Positions 1 to 9,697 of a stretch of DNA of 64,000 nt are shown piece by piece. A program made the translations under genes and the position numbers. The DNA comes from Stenotrophomonas aracearum. Lineage in GTDB: Bacteria > Pseudomonadota > Gammaproteobacteria > Xanthomonadales > Xanthomonadaceae. The stretch covers positions 879,001 through 943,000 of the forward strand of contig NZ_CP115543.1 of NCBI RefSeq assembly GCF_031834615.1, given 5' to 3'. The notes under the pieces are model-generated. The model had not been told where the DNA came from. It saw nothing but the letters and a program-made list of their open reading frames with translations, and ran no database searches. The number at the start of each line of letters is the position of its first letter. Position 1 is the stretch's first letter.

Positions 1-468
1 GGCGACGAAATCGAAATCGTCGGTATCCGTCCGGTCCAGAAGACCACCGTGACCGGCGTGGAAATGTTCCGCAAGCTGCTGGACCAGGGCCAGGCAGGCG
101 ACAACGCCGGTCTGCTGCTGCGCGGCACCAAGCGTGACGACGTCGAGCGTGGCCAGGTCCTGGCCAAGCCGGGTTCGATCAAGCCGCACACCACCTTCGA
201 AGGTGAAGTGTACGTGCTGTCGAAGGACGAAGGCGGCCGTCACACCCCGTTCTTCAACGGCTACCGCCCGCAGTTCTACTTCCGTACCACCGACATCACC
301 GGTAAGGCCAACCTGCCGGAAGGCACCGAAATGGTGATGCCGGGCGACAACGTGAAGATGGTCATCGAGCTGATCAACCCGGTCGCCATGGACGAAGGCC
401 TGCGCTTCGCGATTCGTGAAGGCGGCCGTACCGTCGGCGCCGGCGTGGTCTCCAAGATCGTCGCGTAA
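1..468 (+). CDS. tuf: Elongation factor Tu, C-terminal part (5' truncated by window)
   Basis: The frame is open from base 1 and gives 155 residues that match the second half of EF-Tu. It begins late in the beta-barrel domain 2 (GDEIEIVGI) and runs through domain 3, including the [17 protein letters not shown] segment and the VGAGVVSKI end. EF-Tu is the GTPase that delivers aminoacyl-tRNA to the ribosome. The GTP-binding domain lies outside the window. It sits directly upstream of the S10 block, the usual str-S10 arrangement, but a promoter at about 608 shows rpsJ need not depend on tuf transcription. Confidence 0.98.
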   Translation, partial: GDEIEIVGIRPVQKTTVTGVEMFRKLLDQGQAGDNAGLLLRGTKRDDVERGQVLAKPGSIKPHTTFEGEVYVLSKDEGGRHTPFFNGYRPQFYFRTTDITGKANLPEGTEMVMPGDNVKMVIELINPVAMDEGLRFAIREGGRTVGAGVVSKIVA

Positions 469-483
469 TCTGCTAGACTCTGC

Positions 484-515
484 GCCCCGATGTTGCCTGG
501 GTAGGGCATCGGGGC
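484..515 (+). terminator. Hairpin after tuf, possible terminator
   Basis: Nine-base-pair stem GCCCCGATG/CATCGGGGC with a 14-nt loop, 16 bases after the tuf stop. No run of T follows, so it may stabilise the mRNA end or work with Rho rather than act as a strong intrinsic terminator. The 333-bp tuf-rpsJ gap holds this hairpin, a promoter and the leader hairpins listed separately. Confidence 0.45.
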
Positions 516-607
516 GTACCAAAACGGGAAAAGAGGCGCAGGACGCACCTCGTGTTCCCCAGACCAGGAAGGGTCGCGCCATTCAGGCAGTGTCAACAGG
601 ACCCCTG

Positions 608-637
608 TTGACCGCCGCCTTGTATGCGCGCTATACT
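608..637 (+). promoter_or_regulatory. Sigma70-type promoter for the S10 block
   Basis: TTGACC at 608-613 and TATACT at 632-637 with an 18-nt spacer: near-consensus -35 and -10 elements. Transcription would begin near 644, leaving a leader of about 155 nt before rpsJ. Strong promoters with long leaders are known for the S10 operon of enteric bacteria; the match here is read from sequence only. Confidence 0.75.
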
Positions 638-701
638 TTTTGTCTGGGCAGATCGGGAGACCGGTCTGCCTCGATTTTTGAGGTCTATGGAAAGATCTTG
701 T

Positions 702-780
702 CGCCGCGCAGGAATGCGCGGCGTCCGCATTCAGGATATTCATGGGACAAGGCAACCCAGAGGCCTTGTCCGTCGCTCTT
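702..780 (+). promoter_or_regulatory. Structured S10-operon leader, possible attenuator
   Basis: Two stems stand between the promoter and rpsJ: CGCCGCGCA/TGCGCGGCG with a GGAA loop (702-723), and GGACAAGGC/GCCTTGTCC (745-753 with 763-771). The second is followed after a few bases by CTCTTTT and then the rpsJ ribosome-binding region. This is the layout of an attenuator. In E. coli, L4 represses its own operon through a leader of similar length, but whether L4 binds here is inference. Confidence 0.5.
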
Positions 781-801
781 TTAACGAAGGAACCCACCGT
801 C

Positions 802-1113
802 ATGGCGGACCAAAAGATCCGGATTCGGTTGAAGGCGTTCGATCATCGTTTGATCGACCGTTCGGCCAGCGAGATCGTAGAAACGGCAAAGCGGACCGGC
901 GCGCAAGTGCGTGGCCCGATCCCGCTGCCGACCAAGATCGAGCGTTACACCATTCTCGTTTCCCCGCACGTCGACAAGGACGCGCGTGACCAGTACGAGA
1001 CCCGCACGCACAAGCGCGTGCTCGACATCGTCGACCCCAACGACAAGACCGTGGACGCGCTGATGAAGCTCGAACTGGCTGCCGGCGTCGACGTTCAGAT
1101 CAAGCTGACCTGA
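802..1113 (+). CDS. rpsJ: 30S ribosomal protein S10 (NusE)
   Basis: 103 residues, the normal S10 length, starting [15 protein letters not shown]. The frame is open further upstream, but this ATG follows an AAGGAA ribosome-binding site and matches the family start. S10 is a 30S head protein and, as NusE, pairs with NusB in transcription antitermination. First gene of the S10 block, 11 bases before rplC. Confidence 0.98.
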   Translation: MADQKIRIRLKAFDHRLIDRSASEIVETAKRTGAQVRGPIPLPTKIERYTILVSPHVDKDARDQYETRTHKRVLDIVDPNDKTVDALMKLELAAGVDVQIKLT

Positions 1114-1124
1114 GGACTACGACC

Positions 1125-1775
1125 ATGACGAAGAAATATTCGTTGGGCTTCGTGGGCCGCAAGGCTGGCATGAGCCGCGTGTTCACCGAAGATGGCCGCG
1201 CCATCCCGGTGACCCTGATTGAAGCAACCCCGAACCGCATCGCGCAGATCAAGACCGTCGAAGCCGACGGCTACAGCGCCGTGCAGGTGACCGTCGGCGC
1301 GCGTCGCGCTGCCCTGGTCAACAAGCCGGAAGCCGGCCACTTCGCCAAGGCGAAGGTGGAAGCCGGTCGTGGCCTGTGGGAATTCCGCGTTGAAGACGCG
1401 CAGCTCGGCGATTTCGCCGTTGGCGGCGAAGTCAAGGCGGACATCTTCGAAGTTGGCCAGAAGGTCGACGTCCAGGGTGTCACCAAGGGTAAGGGCTTCC
1501 AGGGCACCATCAAGCGCTACAACTTCCGTATGGGCGATGCAACCCACGGTAACTCGCTGTCGCATCGCGCGCCGGGTTCGCTGGGTCAGCGCCAGACCCC
1601 GGGTCGCGTTTTCCCGGGCAAGAAGATGTCGGGCCACATGGGTGCCGTGCAGCAGAGCACGCAGAACCTGGAAGTGGTCAAGGTCGACGTCGAGCGCGGT
1701 CTGATCGCGATTCGTGGCGCCGTGCCTGGCGCTGCGGGTGGTGACGTGATCGTGCGTCCGGCTAGCAAGGCATAA
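1125..1775 (+). CDS. rplC: 50S ribosomal protein L3
   Basis: 216 residues. It carries the L3 signature around residues 144-170 ([20 protein letters not shown]), the loop that reaches toward the peptidyl-transferase centre and holds the glutamine methylated by PrmB in E. coli. L3 is an early-assembly 23S rRNA binder. Followed by rplD after a clear AAGGAGA site. Confidence 0.98.
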   Translation: MTKKYSLGFVGRKAGMSRVFTEDGRAIPVTLIEATPNRIAQIKTVEADGYSAVQVTVGARRAALVNKPEAGHFAKAKVEAGRGLWEFRVEDAQLGDFAVGGEVKADIFEVGQKVDVQGVTKGKGFQGTIKRYNFRMGDATHGNSLSHRAPGSLGQRQTPGRVFPGKKMSGHMGAVQQSTQNLEVVKVDVERGLIAIRGAVPGAAGGDVIVRPASKA

Positions 1776-1787
1776 GGAGAGATGACG

Positions 1788-2393
1788 ATGGAACTCGTTA
1801 TCACGGGTAGCAACAACAAGGTCTCGGTCTCCGATGCCGTGTTCGGTCGCGATTTCAGCGAAGATCTGGTCCACCAGGTCGTCGTCGCCTATCGCAACGC
1901 CGGTCGCGCCGGCACCAAGGCACAGAAGACTCGCTCTGAAGTGGCTGGTACCACCAAGAAGTCGAAGAAGCAGAAGGGCGGCGGTGCGCGTCATGGCGCG
2001 CTGACGGCTCCGATCTTCGTCGGCGGCGGTGTCACCTTCGCGGCCAAGCCGCGCAGCTTCGAGCAGAAGGTCAACCGCAAGCAGTACCGTGCCGCCATGT
2101 GCGCGATCCTGTCCGAGCTGAACCGTCAGGGCCGCCTGACCATCGTGGAGTCCTTCGACGTCGAAGCGACCAGCACGAAGGGTCTGATCGCCAAGCTGGC
2201 CGGCCTGGAAGTGGGCAAGCGCCCGCTGATCGTCACCGAGGAAGCCTCCGAGCACCTGTACCTGTCCGCACGCAACGTTCCCTACGTGGAAGTGCGTGAC
2301 GTCCAGGGCCTGGACCCGGTGTCGCTGGTCGGTGCCGACACGGTCGTCATCACCGCTGATGCGGTCAAGAAGGTCGAGGAGTGGCTGGCATGA
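1788..2393 (+). CDS. rplD: 50S ribosomal protein L4
   Basis: 201 residues starting [10 protein letters not shown]. An ATG six bases earlier (1782) lies only one base after the AAGGAGA site, so the ATG at 1788 has the better spacing. The basic loop with [14 protein letters not shown] (about residues 59-73) enters the exit tunnel. L4 is the autogenous repressor of the S10 operon in E. coli. Its TGA overlaps the rplW start (ATGA). Confidence 0.97.
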   Translation: MELVITGSNNKVSVSDAVFGRDFSEDLVHQVVVAYRNAGRAGTKAQKTRSEVAGTTKKSKKQKGGGARHGALTAPIFVGGGVTFAAKPRSFEQKVNRKQYRAAMCAILSELNRQGRLTIVESFDVEATSTKGLIAKLAGLEVGKRPLIVTEEASEHLYLSARNVPYVEVRDVQGLDPVSLVGADTVVITADAVKKVEEWLA

Positions 2394-2689
2394 ACAGCAA
2401 CGAAAAAATCTTCAGCGTGCTGCGTGCCCCGCGTGTCTCCGAAAAGACCGCGCGCCTGCAGGAACATTCCAACCAGTATGTCTTCGAGATCTCGAACGAA
2501 GCCACCAAGGCCGATGTAAAGGCCGCGGTCGAGCAGCTGTTCGACGTCAAGGTCGAAGCGGTCAACGTGCTGAACGTGAAGGGCAAGAACAAGTCCTTCC
2601 GTAACCGCAACGGCCGTCGCGGCGATTGGCGCAAGGCATACGTGCGTCTCGCCGATGGCCAGTCCATCGATGTAACGGCCAAGGCCTGA
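2390..2689 (+). CDS. rplW: 50S ribosomal protein L23
   Basis: 99 residues, the family length, starting [19 protein letters not shown]. The SEK glutamate is the residue used by trigger factor and SRP docking at the tunnel exit in E. coli. A GTG nine bases upstream would only add MAG; the ATG at 2390 overlaps the rplD stop and has a GAGGA site in front, so coupling is likely. Confidence 0.97.
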   Translation: MNSNEKIFSVLRAPRVSEKTARLQEHSNQYVFEISNEATKADVKAAVEQLFDVKVEAVNVLNVKGKNKSFRNRNGRRGDWRKAYVRLADGQSIDVTAKA

Positions 2690-2699
2690 GGTACATCCC

Positions 2700-3527
2700 A
2701 TGCCATTGATGAAATTCAAGCCCACTTCCCCCGGCCGCCGTTCGGCCGTGCGCGTGGTTACGCCCGATCTGCACAAGGGCGCACCGCACGCAGCGTTGCT
2801 GGAGCCGAAGAGCAATTCCGGTGGTCGTAACCACCACGGTCGCATCACCACCCGTCACGTGGGCGGTGGTCACAAGCAGCACTACCGTCTGATCGACTTC
2901 AAGCGCAACAAGGAAGGCATTCCGGCGCGCGTGGAACGCATCGAATACGATCCGAACCGCACCGCCCATATCGCCCTGCTGTGCTACGTCGACGGCGAAC
3001 GCCGCTACATCATCGCACCGAAGGGCCTGAAGGCCGGTGACCAGGTGATCGCGGGTTCGGATGCGCCGATCAAGGCCGGTAACACCCTGCCGCTGCGCAA
3101 CATCCCGGTCGGTACCACTGTCCACGGCATCGAACTGAAGCCGGGCAAGGGTGCACAGATCGCGCGTGCCGCCGGCGCTGCCGTGCAGCTCGTCGCTCGT
3201 GAAGGCGTCTTCGCCACCCTGCGCCTGCGCTCGGGTGAAATGCGCAAGGTGCCGGTCGAGTGCCGCGCCACCATCGGTGAAGTCGGTAACGACGAACACA
3301 ACCTGGAAAAGCTGGGCAAGGCTGGCGCGAAGCGCTGGCGCGGTGTCCGCCCGACCGTTCGTGGTGCTGCCATGAACCCGGTCGACCACCCGCACGGTGG
3401 TGGTGAGGCGAAGGCCGGCCAGGGTAACCCGCATCCGGTCACCCCGTGGGGTGTCCCGACCAAGGGCTACAAGACGCGCAAGAACAAGCGCACCCAGCAA
3501 TTCATCGTCCGCGATCGTAGGGGCTAA
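2700..3527 (+). CDS. rplB: 50S ribosomal protein L2
   Basis: 275 residues starting [14 protein letters not shown]. It carries the conserved [11 protein letters not shown] stretch near residues 224-234, with the histidine linked to peptidyl-transferase function. L2 is needed for subunit joining. An in-frame ATG at 2709 is possible, but 2700 fits relatives of the group. Confidence 0.98.
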   Translation: MPLMKFKPTSPGRRSAVRVVTPDLHKGAPHAALLEPKSNSGGRNHHGRITTRHVGGGHKQHYRLIDFKRNKEGIPARVERIEYDPNRTAHIALLCYVDGERRYIIAPKGLKAGDQVIAGSDAPIKAGNTLPLRNIPVGTTVHGIELKPGKGAQIARAAGAAVQLVAREGVFATLRLRSGEMRKVPVECRATIGEVGNDEHNLEKLGKAGAKRWRGVRPTVRGAAMNPVDHPHGGGEAKAGQGNPHPVTPWGVPTKGYKTRKNKRTQQFIVRDRRG

Positions 3528-3533
3528 TCGACC

Positions 3534-3803
3534 ATGGCACGTTCACTCAAGAAGGGCCCGTTCGTCGATCACCACCTCGTCAAGAAGGTGGAGTCCGCTG
3601 CGGGTAGCAAGAAGCCGATCAAGACCTGGTCGCGCCGTTCGATGATCCTGCCGGAAATGGTAGGCATCACCATCGCCGTTCATAACGGTAAGAACCACGT
3701 TCCGGTGCTCGTCAACGAGAACATGGTCGGCCACAAGCTCGGCGAATTTGCCATCACCCGGACCTTCAAGGGTCACGGTGGTGACAAGAAGTCGGGCAAG
3801 TAA
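3534..3803 (+). CDS. rpsS: 30S ribosomal protein S19
   Basis: 89 residues, starting [15 protein letters not shown], with the conserved [16 protein letters not shown] segment. S19 sits in the 30S head with S13 near the A-site tRNA. It lies six bases after rplB and is followed by rplV behind an AAGGAGA site. Confidence 0.98.
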   Translation: MARSLKKGPFVDHHLVKKVESAAGSKKPIKTWSRRSMILPEMVGITIAVHNGKNHVPVLVNENMVGHKLGEFAITRTFKGHGGDKKSGK

Positions 3804-3815
3804 GGAGAGATGACA

Positions 3816-4151
3816 ATGGAAGCGAAAGCAATCCTGCGCTCCGCGCGCATCTCTGCGCAGAAAGCCCGCCTGGTCGCTGACCAGGTGCGCGGCCTGCCGG
3901 CCGAGCGTGCGGTCAACCTGCTGAAGTTCTCGGACAAGAAGGCTGCCCACCTGATCAAGAAGGTGGTGGAGTCGGCTATTGCCAATGCCGAGAACAACCA
4001 GGGCGCCGACGTCGACGAGCTGAAGGTTCAGACCATCATGGTTGATGAAGGTCCGACCCTGAAGCGTTTCATGGCGCGGGCGAAAGGCCGCGGCACCCGC
4101 ATCCTCAAGCGCACCAGCCACATCACTGTGGTTGTGGGCGCCGGCAAGTAA
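3816..4151 (+). CDS. rplV: 50S ribosomal protein L22
   Basis: 111 residues, starting [13 protein letters not shown]. As for rplD, an ATG six bases earlier (3810) sits too close to the AAGGAGA site, so 3816 is preferred. The C-terminal hairpin around [14 protein letters not shown] lines the exit tunnel, the region altered in erythromycin-resistant L22 mutants of other bacteria. Confidence 0.97.
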   Translation: MEAKAILRSARISAQKARLVADQVRGLPAERAVNLLKFSDKKAAHLIKKVVESAIANAENNQGADVDELKVQTIMVDEGPTLKRFMARAKGRGTRILKRTSHITVVVGAGK

Positions 4152-4168
4152 GCGGAAAGGAAAACACC

Positions 4169-4903
4169 ATGGGTCATAAAGTTCATCCGATTGGTATCCG
4201 CCTCGGCATTTCCAAGGACTGGAACTCCAAGTGGTACGCCAACAAGGCCGAGTTCGCTGGTTATCTGGCGGCCGACCTGAAGGTGCGGGACATGCTGCGC
4301 AAGAAGCTCGCGCAGGCCGGCATCAGCAAGATCCTCATCGAGCGTCCGGCGAAGACCGCCCGCGTGACGATCCACACCGCCCGTCCGGGCGTGGTGATCG
4401 GCAAGCGTGGCGAGGACATCGAAAAGCTGCGCAAGGAAGTGAGTGAAATGATGGGCGTCCCGGCGCACATCAACGTCACCGAAGTGCGCAAGCCCGAGCT
4501 GGACGCACAGCTGGTTGCCGAGTCGATCGCGCAGCAGCTGGAGCGTCGCATCATGTTCCGCCGCGCCATGAAGCGCTCGGTCGGCAACGCGATGCGCCTG
4601 GGTGCCCTGGGCATCAAGGTCAACGTCGGTGGCCGCTTGAACGGCGCGGAAATCGCCCGTTCGGAGTGGTACCGCGAAGGCCGCGTGCCGCTGCACACGC
4701 TGCGTGCCGACATCGACTATGGCTTCGCTGAAGCCAAGACGACCTACGGCATCATCGGCATCAAGGTCTGGATCTACAAGGGCGAGGTTTTCGATTTCTC
4801 CCAGGTTGGCCAGGAAAAGCAGGACGACACCCCGTCGCGCAACGATCGTAACGATCGCGGCGACCGCGGTGACCGTCAGCGCCCGGCCCGTGAAGCGAGG
4901 TAA
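4169..4903 (+). CDS. rpsC: 30S ribosomal protein S3
   Basis: 244 residues, slightly longer than E. coli S3 (233). The N-terminal KH domain shows [14 protein letters not shown] near residue 72, and the S3 C-terminal domain follows. The extra length is a hydrophilic tail made of Asn/Asp/Arg repeats ([13 protein letters not shown]), a poorly conserved disordered end. S3 forms the mRNA entry channel with S4 and S5. Confidence 0.98.
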   Translation: MGHKVHPIGIRLGISKDWNSKWYANKAEFAGYLAADLKVRDMLRKKLAQAGISKILIERPAKTARVTIHTARPGVVIGKRGEDIEKLRKEVSEMMGVPAHINVTEVRKPELDAQLVAESIAQQLERRIMFRRAMKRSVGNAMRLGALGIKVNVGGRLNGAEIARSEWYREGRVPLHTLRADIDYGFAEAKTTYGIIGIKVWIYKGEVFDFSQVGQEKQDDTPSRNDRNDRGDRGDRQRPAREAR

Positions 4904-4908
4904 CGACA

Positions 4909-5322
4909 ATGTTGCAACCCAAGCGAACCAAGTACCGCAAGGTACACAAGGGCCGTAACGATGGCCTGAGCTGGAGCGCCAACGCTGTCAGCTTCGGCGA
5001 GTACGGCCTGAAGGCAACCGCCCACGGTCAGCTGACCGCGCGCCAGATCGAAGCGGCCCGCCGCTCGATCAGCCGCTACGTCAAGCGCGGTGGCAAGATG
5101 TGGATCCGAGTGTTCCCGGACAAGCCGATCACCAAGAAGCCCATCGAAGTCCGAATGGGTTCTGGTAAGGGCAACGTGGAATACTGGGTAGCCCAGATCC
5201 AGCCCGGCCGAATGATCTATGAAATTGAAGGTGTTGCAGAAGACGTGGCACGCGAGGCGTTCCGCCTGGCCGCTGCCAAGCTCTCCGTGACCACCACCTT
5301 CGTGACCCGGACGGTGATGTAA
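4909..5322 (+). CDS. rplP: 50S ribosomal protein L16
   Basis: 137 residues starting [15 protein letters not shown]. It holds the conserved [14 protein letters not shown] block, where E. coli L16 is hydroxylated on arginine. L16 organises the A-site tRNA region of the 50S subunit. Its stop overlaps the rpmC start by one base (TAATG). Confidence 0.98.
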   Translation: MLQPKRTKYRKVHKGRNDGLSWSANAVSFGEYGLKATAHGQLTARQIEAARRSISRYVKRGGKMWIRVFPDKPITKKPIEVRMGSGKGNVEYWVAQIQPGRMIYEIEGVAEDVAREAFRLAAAKLSVTTTFVTRTVM

Positions 5323-5507
5323 TGGATATCAAACAACTTCGCGAAAAGTCGGCTGACGACCTGAAGTCCCATTTGGTTGACCTGCGTAAGGAGCAGTTCG
5401 CACTGCGCATGCAGCAGGTCACCGGGCAGCTGCCGAAGACTCACGAAACCCGCCGGGTGCGCCGCGAGATTGCTCGCGTCAAGACCCTGCTCGGCAGCAC
5501 CAAGTAA
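5322..5507 (+). CDS. rpmC: 50S ribosomal protein L29
   Basis: 61 residues, [14 protein letters not shown], a two-helix protein at the tunnel exit next to L23. The ARVKTLL end is typical. It overlaps rplP by one base, so its translation is probably coupled. Confidence 0.97.
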   Translation: MDIKQLREKSADDLKSHLVDLRKEQFALRMQQVTGQLPKTHETRRVRREIARVKTLLGSTK

Positions 5508-5518
5508 GGATGGCCGCG

Positions 5519-5788
5519 ATGAGCGACAATACTGAAAACAAGGCGCTGCGCACGGTCGAAGGCCGTGTCGTCAGCAACAAGATGGACAAAACGGTCACCG
5601 TGCTGGTGGAACGCCTGGTCAAGCACGCCCTGTACGGCAAGTACATCAAGCGTTCGACCAAGCTGCACGCCCACGATGCCGACAACACCTGCAACGAAGG
5701 TGATGTCGTGCGCGTGACCGAGATTGCTCCGATGTCCAAGACCAAGAACTGGCGCGTGGTGGAAGTCATCACGCGTGCGGCTCAATAA
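5519..5788 (+). CDS. rpsQ: 30S ribosomal protein S17
   Basis: 89 residues starting [20 protein letters not shown]. An ATG at 5510 overlaps the AAGGA ribosome-binding site itself, so 5519 is chosen. S17 is a primary 16S rRNA binder with an OB fold; the [12 protein letters not shown] and SKTKNW motifs are conserved. Last gene of the S10 block in this layout. Confidence 0.96.
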   Translation: MSDNTENKALRTVEGRVVSNKMDKTVTVLVERLVKHALYGKYIKRSTKLHAHDADNTCNEGDVVRVTEIAPMSKTKNWRVVEVITRAAQ

Positions 5789-5801
5789 GGAGATCTGAAT
5801 C

Positions 5802-6170
5802 ATGATCCAGATGCAGAGCTACCTTGACGTCGCGGACAACTCGGGTGCCAAGCAGGTGATGTGCTTCAAGGTGCTGGGTGGTTCCAAGCGCCGTTACGCC
5901 GGCATCGGCGACATCATCAAGGTCACCGTGAAGGATGCGATCCCGCGCGGCAAGGTCAAGAAGGGTGAAGTGTATGACGCCGTCGTGGTGCGTACCCGCA
6001 AGGGTGTGCGTCGCGCCGATGGCTCGCTGATCCGTTTCGACGGCAACGCCGCGGTCCTGCTCAACAACAAGCAAGAGCCGATCGGCACCCGCATCTTCGG
6101 GCCGGTGACCCGTGAACTTCGTTCGGAGAAGTTCATGAAGATCGTCTCGCTCGCTCCCGAAGTGCTGTGA
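5802..6170 (+). CDS. rplN: 50S ribosomal protein L14
   Basis: 122 residues, exactly the usual length, starting [20 protein letters not shown] and ending in the conserved [11 protein letters not shown]14 forms an intersubunit bridge and is the target of the RsfS silencing factor in other bacteria. First gene of the spc block; AAGGAG site upstream. Confidence 0.98.
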   Translation: MIQMQSYLDVADNSGAKQVMCFKVLGGSKRRYAGIGDIIKVTVKDAIPRGKVKKGEVYDAVVVRTRKGVRRADGSLIRFDGNAAVLLNNKQEPIGTRIFGPVTRELRSEKFMKIVSLAPEVL

Positions 6171-6186
6171 GCGACAGGAGATAATC

Positions 6187-6504
6187 ATGGCTAACCGTAT
6201 CAAGAAGGGCGACCAGGTCGTCGTCAACACCGGCAAGGACAAGGGCAAGCAGGGCGAAGTCGTCCGCGTCGACGGCGATCGTGTGATCGTCGCCAACGTG
6301 AACATCGTCAAGCGCCACACCAAGCCGAACCCGCAGGCAGGCGTTGCCGGCGGCGTGGTCGAGCGTGAAGCGTCGATCCATATCTCCAACGTGAACGTGC
6401 TCAACCCGGCTTCGGGCAAGGGCGAACGCGTTGGCTTCAAGGTGCTGGAGGATGGACGCAAACTGCGTGTGTTCCGCTCCAGCGGTGAGGCGCTCGACGC
6501 CTGA
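6187..6504 (+). CDS. rplX: 50S ribosomal protein L24
   Basis: 105 residues. The N-terminal KOW motif ([20 protein letters not shown]) starts near residue 5. L24 starts 50S assembly at the 5' end of 23S rRNA. It is preceded by AGGAGATA and followed by rplE after a short gap. Confidence 0.98.
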   Translation: MANRIKKGDQVVVNTGKDKGKQGEVVRVDGDRVIVANVNIVKRHTKPNPQAGVAGGVVEREASIHISNVNVLNPASGKGERVGFKVLEDGRKLRVFRSSGEALDA

Positions 6505-6515
6505 GGAATGTGAAG

Positions 6516-7058
6516 ATGAGTTCCCGTCTCGAAAAGTTCTACCAGGACGAAGTGGTGCCGGCGCTGATGAAGCAGTTCGGCTACTCCAATCCGATGCAGG
6601 TTCCGAAGCTGGTCAAGATCACCCTGAACATGGGTGTGGGCGAAGCCGCGACCAACAAGAAGATCCTGGAAAACGCCGTGGCCGACATGGCCAAGGTCTC
6701 CGGCCAGAAGCCGATCGTGACCAAGTCCCGCGTGTCGGTGGCTTCGTTCAAGATCCGCGATGGCTGGCCGATCGGCTGCAAGACCACGCTGCGTCGTGCC
6801 AAGATGTATGAGTTCCTGGACCGCCTGATCAACATCTCGCTGCCGCGCGTGCGCGACTTCCGTGGTGTCTCGGGTCGTTCCTTCGACGGTCGCGGCAACT
6901 TCAACATGGGTGTGAAGGAGCAGATCATCTTCCCGGAAATCGACTTCGACGCTGTCGACGCGATCCGCGGCATGGATATCGCCATCACCACCACCGCCAA
7001 GACCGACGCGGAAGCGAAGGCGCTGCTCGCAGCGTTCAAGTTCCCGTTCCGTAACTGA
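6516..7058 (+). CDS. rplE: 50S ribosomal protein L5
   Basis: 180 residues starting [23 protein letters not shown] at 6510 would add two residues, but the ATG at 6516 has the better spacing to TGAGGA. The [18 protein letters not shown] and [15 protein letters not shown] blocks are conserved. L5 binds 5S rRNA in the central protuberance. Confidence 0.97.
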   Translation: MSSRLEKFYQDEVVPALMKQFGYSNPMQVPKLVKITLNMGVGEAATNKKILENAVADMAKVSGQKPIVTKSRVSVASFKIRDGWPIGCKTTLRRAKMYEFLDRLINISLPRVRDFRGVSGRSFDGRGNFNMGVKEQIIFPEIDFDAVDAIRGMDIAITTTAKTDAEAKALLAAFKFPFRN

Positions 7059-7076
7059 TACGTCGAGGATACCGAA

Positions 7077-7382
7077 ATGGCAAAGACCTCCATGGTCAAC
7101 CGCGACCTGAAGCGTGCGAAGCTGGCCCAGAAGTATGCCGGCAAGCGTGAAGAGCTGAAGAAGATCATCTCCAGCACGACCGCGACGTACGAAGAGAAGG
7201 AACAGGCCGTGATCAAGTTGCAGAAGCTGCCGCGCGATTCGTCGCCGAGCCGCCACCGCAACCGTTGCGAACTGTCGGGCCGTCCGCGTGGCGTGTACAG
7301 CAAGTTCGGCCTCGGCCGCAACAAGCTGCGCGAAGCCACCATGCGCGGCGACGTGCCGGGCCTGCGCAAGGCAAGCTGGTAA
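7077..7382 (+). CDS. rpsN: 30S ribosomal protein S14, zinc-free type
   Basis: 101 residues with the conserved [20 protein letters not shown] block. There is only one cysteine and no CxxC pairs, so this is the long zinc-independent (C-) form as in E. coli. The next ribosomal gene, rpsH, is 257 bases away, across a terminator and a REP element, which breaks the usual close packing of the spc block. Confidence 0.97.
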   Translation: MAKTSMVNRDLKRAKLAQKYAGKREELKKIISSTTATYEEKEQAVIKLQKLPRDSSPSRHRNRCELSGRPRGVYSKFGLGRNKLREATMRGDVPGLRKASW

Positions 7383-7398
7383 GGGATCACTCCCTGGA

Positions 7399-7428
7399 AG
7401 AGGGTGAACCCGTTCAGGTTCATCCTCT
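7399..7428 (+). other. Stable hairpin downstream of rpsN
   Basis: A 12-pair stem with one G-U pair: AGAGGGTGAACC (7399-7410) against GGTTCATCCTCT (7417-7428), loop CGTTCA. It stands 16 bases after the rpsN stop and directly before the terminator hairpin. It may protect the rpsN mRNA end. Confidence 0.6.
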
Positions 7429-7432
7429 CTCG

Positions 7433-7462
7433 AAAGAGCCCGACGCAAGTCGGGCTCTTTTT
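7433..7462 (+). terminator. Intrinsic terminator inside the spc block
   Basis: Stem GAGCCCGAC/GTCGGGCTC with a GCAA loop, flanked by AAA and followed by TTTTT: all the features of a Rho-independent terminator. It lies between rpsN and rpsH, where transcription normally has to continue, so either partial read-through or a new promoter must feed the downstream genes. Confidence 0.85.
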
Positions 7463-7500
7463 GTCGTATACTCCCGGTCTTGCCTCGTCAGGGGCAGGGG

Positions 7501-7523
7501 GTAGAGCGGGGCTCTGCCCCGCT
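7501..7523 (+). repeat. SMAG-type REP element (plus)
   Basis: GTAG at 7501 followed by the hairpin AGCGGGGC/GCCCCGCT with a TCT loop. The same sequence recurs at 36296. Matches the Stenotrophomonas GTAG REP pattern. It lies within the ribosomal cluster, between rpsN and rpsH. Confidence 0.8.
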
Positions 7524-7639
7524 GAAGCAGGGGGCTCCGCCCGCTGGTTCATGTTCCAAGGGTCCTGGCCCATCCCAGATTTTCAAAAACAGCTAGATTT
7601 TCGCGAAAGCGGATATCGGTGCACTCAAAGGTATCGACT

Positions 7640-8038
7640 ATGAGCATGACTGATCCCATCGCCGACCTGCTGGTACGCATCAAGAATGCGGCCGCGGTGG
7701 GCAAGCAGACGGTGAAGGCGCCGTCCTCCAAGATCAAGGTTGCAATCGCAGAAGTGTTGAAGGCCGAAGGCTACATCACCGACCTGCGCGTGACCAAGAC
7801 CGAGAACAACAAGGCCGAGCTTGAAATCGTCCTGAAGTATTTCGAGGGCAAGCCGGTCATCGAGACCCTGAAGCGCTTCTCGCGTTCGGGTCTGCGCCAG
7901 TACCGTGGCAAGTCCGAGCTGCCGAAGGTCCTGAACGGCCTGGGCATTTCCATCATTTCGACCTCCAAGGGCATCATGACTGATGCGCAGGCGCGCCAGT
8001 TGGGCGTCGGCGGCGAAGTCCTGTGCTTCGTGGCCTAA
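7640..8038 (+). CDS. rpsH: 30S ribosomal protein S8
   Basis: 132 residues starting [17 protein letters not shown]. The frame opens earlier at 7619, but the family begins here. The C-terminal [25 protein letters not shown] is the conserved rRNA-binding part. In E. coli S8 represses the spc operon by binding the rplE mRNA. Here rpsH follows a terminator, so its supply of transcripts is uncertain. Confidence 0.97.
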   Translation: MSMTDPIADLLVRIKNAAAVGKQTVKAPSSKIKVAIAEVLKAEGYITDLRVTKTENNKAELEIVLKYFEGKPVIETLKRFSRSGLRQYRGKSELPKVLNGLGISIISTSKGIMTDAQARQLGVGGEVLCFVA

Positions 8039-8056
8039 GGCGAGAAGGAGAAAGTT

Positions 8057-8584
8057 ATGTCCCGCGTAGCCAAGAAGCCGGTCAACCTGCCCAAGGGCGT
8101 TGAACTGAACATCCAGCCGGAATCCGTCAGCGTGAAGGGCCCGAAGGGCACCCTGTCGCTGCCGAAGGTTGCTGGCGTTGAAATCACCGTGGAAGACGGC
8201 GTTGCCACCCTGGCCGCCAACGACGCGAACCTGGTCCCGCTGACCGGTACCGTGCGCGCCATCCTGGCCAACATGGTCAAGGGCGTCACCGAAGGTTTCG
8301 AGCGCAAGCTCGAGCTGGTCGGCGTGGGTTACCGTGCTGCCATGCAGGGCAAGGACCTGAGCCTGTCGCTCGGTTTCTCGCACCCGGTCGTGTACGTGGC
8401 GCCGGAAGGCATCACCATCACCACCCCGACCCAGACCGAGATCCTGGTCCAGGGCGCGGACAAGCAGCTGGTGGGCGAAGTTGCCGCCAAGATCCGTGCG
8501 TACCGCAAGCCGGAGCCGTACAAGGGCAAGGGCGTGAAGTACTCCGACGAAGTCATCATCCGTAAGGAAGCCAAGAAGGCGTAA
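8057..8584 (+). CDS. rplF: 50S ribosomal protein L6
   Basis: 175 residues, [18 protein letters not shown], with the conserved C-terminal block [15 protein letters not shown] near residues 152-166. L6 lies near the sarcin-ricin loop and factor-binding site. A small hairpin (CCCTC/GAGGG) lies in the 58 bases before rplR. Confidence 0.98.
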   Translation: MSRVAKKPVNLPKGVELNIQPESVSVKGPKGTLSLPKVAGVEITVEDGVATLAANDANLVPLTGTVRAILANMVKGVTEGFERKLELVGVGYRAAMQGKDLSLSLGFSHPVVYVAPEGITITTPTQTEILVQGADKQLVGEVAAKIRAYRKPEPYKGKGVKYSDEVIIRKEAKKA

Positions 8585-8642
8585 GGGCGAGTCCCTCTCT
8601 TCGAGGGAAGCATCCTGTCTTCAGCTTTCAAGGAACATACAC

Positions 8643-8996
8643 ATGAACAAGAACATCGCTCGCCTGCGTCGCGCCAAGTCCACCCGCGCGCACATCCGCA
8701 TCCTCGGCGTGCCGCGCCTGTCGGTGCTGCGCACCGGTCAGCACCTGTACGCACAGGTCTTCACCGCCGACGGCTCCAAGGTGCTGGCTGCTGCCAACAC
8801 CACCCAGGCCGACGTCAAGGAAGGCCTGAAGAACGGCAAGAACAGCGACGCCGCCGCCAAGGTCGGCAAGCTGGTCGCCGAGCGCGCCAAGGCTGCGGGC
8901 ATCGAGAAGGTCGCGTTCGACCGCTCGGGCTACCGCTACCACGGTCGCATCAAGGCACTGGCCGATGCAGCCCGCGAAGGCGGCCTGCAGTTCTAA
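8643..8996 (+). CDS. rplR: 50S ribosomal protein L18
   Basis: 117 residues starting [19 protein letters not shown], with the [24 protein letters not shown] ending typical of L18. It binds 5S rRNA together with L5 and L25. It is followed by a 158-base gap with two strong stems before rpsE. Confidence 0.98.
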   Translation: MNKNIARLRRAKSTRAHIRILGVPRLSVLRTGQHLYAQVFTADGSKVLAAANTTQADVKEGLKNGKNSDAAAKVGKLVAERAKAAGIEKVAFDRSGYRYHGRIKALADAAREGGLQF

Positions 8997-9003
8997 GGGA
9001 TAA

Positions 9004-9056
9004 GGAAGCGGGGCAGGTCCCCGCTTCCGCCTGCCTGCCGGCACGGGCTGTGCCGG
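9004..9056 (+). other. Two hairpins between rplR and rpsE
   Basis: GGAAGCGGGG/CCCCGCTTCC (9004-9013 with 9019-9028) and CCGGCAC/GTGCCGG (9038-9044 with 9050-9056). No T-run follows, so they are more likely processing or stability signals than terminators. The remaining bases to the rpsE start hold nothing recognised. Confidence 0.55.
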
Positions 9057-9154
9057 GCGACGTCCTTCTTCTGCAGGGGCGCTCGATCCACCGCTTCAAC
9101 TCACAGCTATAAGCGGCCTCGAGCCGTACATACCCAATCAATCAAGGAATCAAC

Positions 9155-9697
9155 ATGGCAGAAGAACGTCAGCAGCGGGGTCGCGATCGCGACCGTAACC
9201 GCGAAGAGAAAGTCGACGACGGCATGATCGAAAAGCTGGTCGCGGTCAACCGCGTCAGCAAGACCGTCAAGGGTGGCCGCCAGTTCACCTTCACCGCACT
9301 GACCGTGGTCGGTGACGGCGCAGGCAAGGTCGGTTTCGGCTATGGCAAGGCGCGCGAAGTGCCGGTCGCCATCCAGAAGTCGATGGAGCAGGCCCGCAAG
9401 AACCTGGCCGACGTCGACCTGAACAACGGCACCCTGTGGCACCCGGTGAAGTCCGGCCACGGCGCAGCCCGCGTGTTCATGATGCCGGCCTCGGAAGGTA
9501 CCGGTGTGATCGCCGGTGGTGCCATGCGCGCCGTCCTGGAAGCCGTTGGCGTCAAGAACGTGCTGGCCAAGGCCGTCGGTTCGCGTAACCCGATCAACCT
9601 GGTCCGTGCCACGCTGAAGGGCCTGACTGAAATGCAGTCGCCGGCCCGCATCGCGGCCAAGCGCGGCAAGAAGGTGGAGGATCTCAACCATGGCTAA
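9155..9697 (+). CDS. rpsE: 30S ribosomal protein S5
   Basis: 180 residues, with an extra charged start ([19 protein letters not shown]) before the conserved core. The S5 signature is present ([20 protein letters not shown], and [16 protein letters not shown] near the end). S5 takes part in decoding fidelity and mRNA entry. It overlaps rpmD by 8 bases. Confidence 0.98.
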   Translation: MAEERQQRGRDRDRNREEKVDDGMIEKLVAVNRVSKTVKGGRQFTFTALTVVGDGAGKVGFGYGKAREVPVAIQKSMEQARKNLADVDLNNGTLWHPVKSGHGAARVFMMPASEGTGVIAGGAMRAVLEAVGVKNVLAKAVGSRNPINLVRATLKGLTEMQSPARIAAKRGKKVEDLNHG

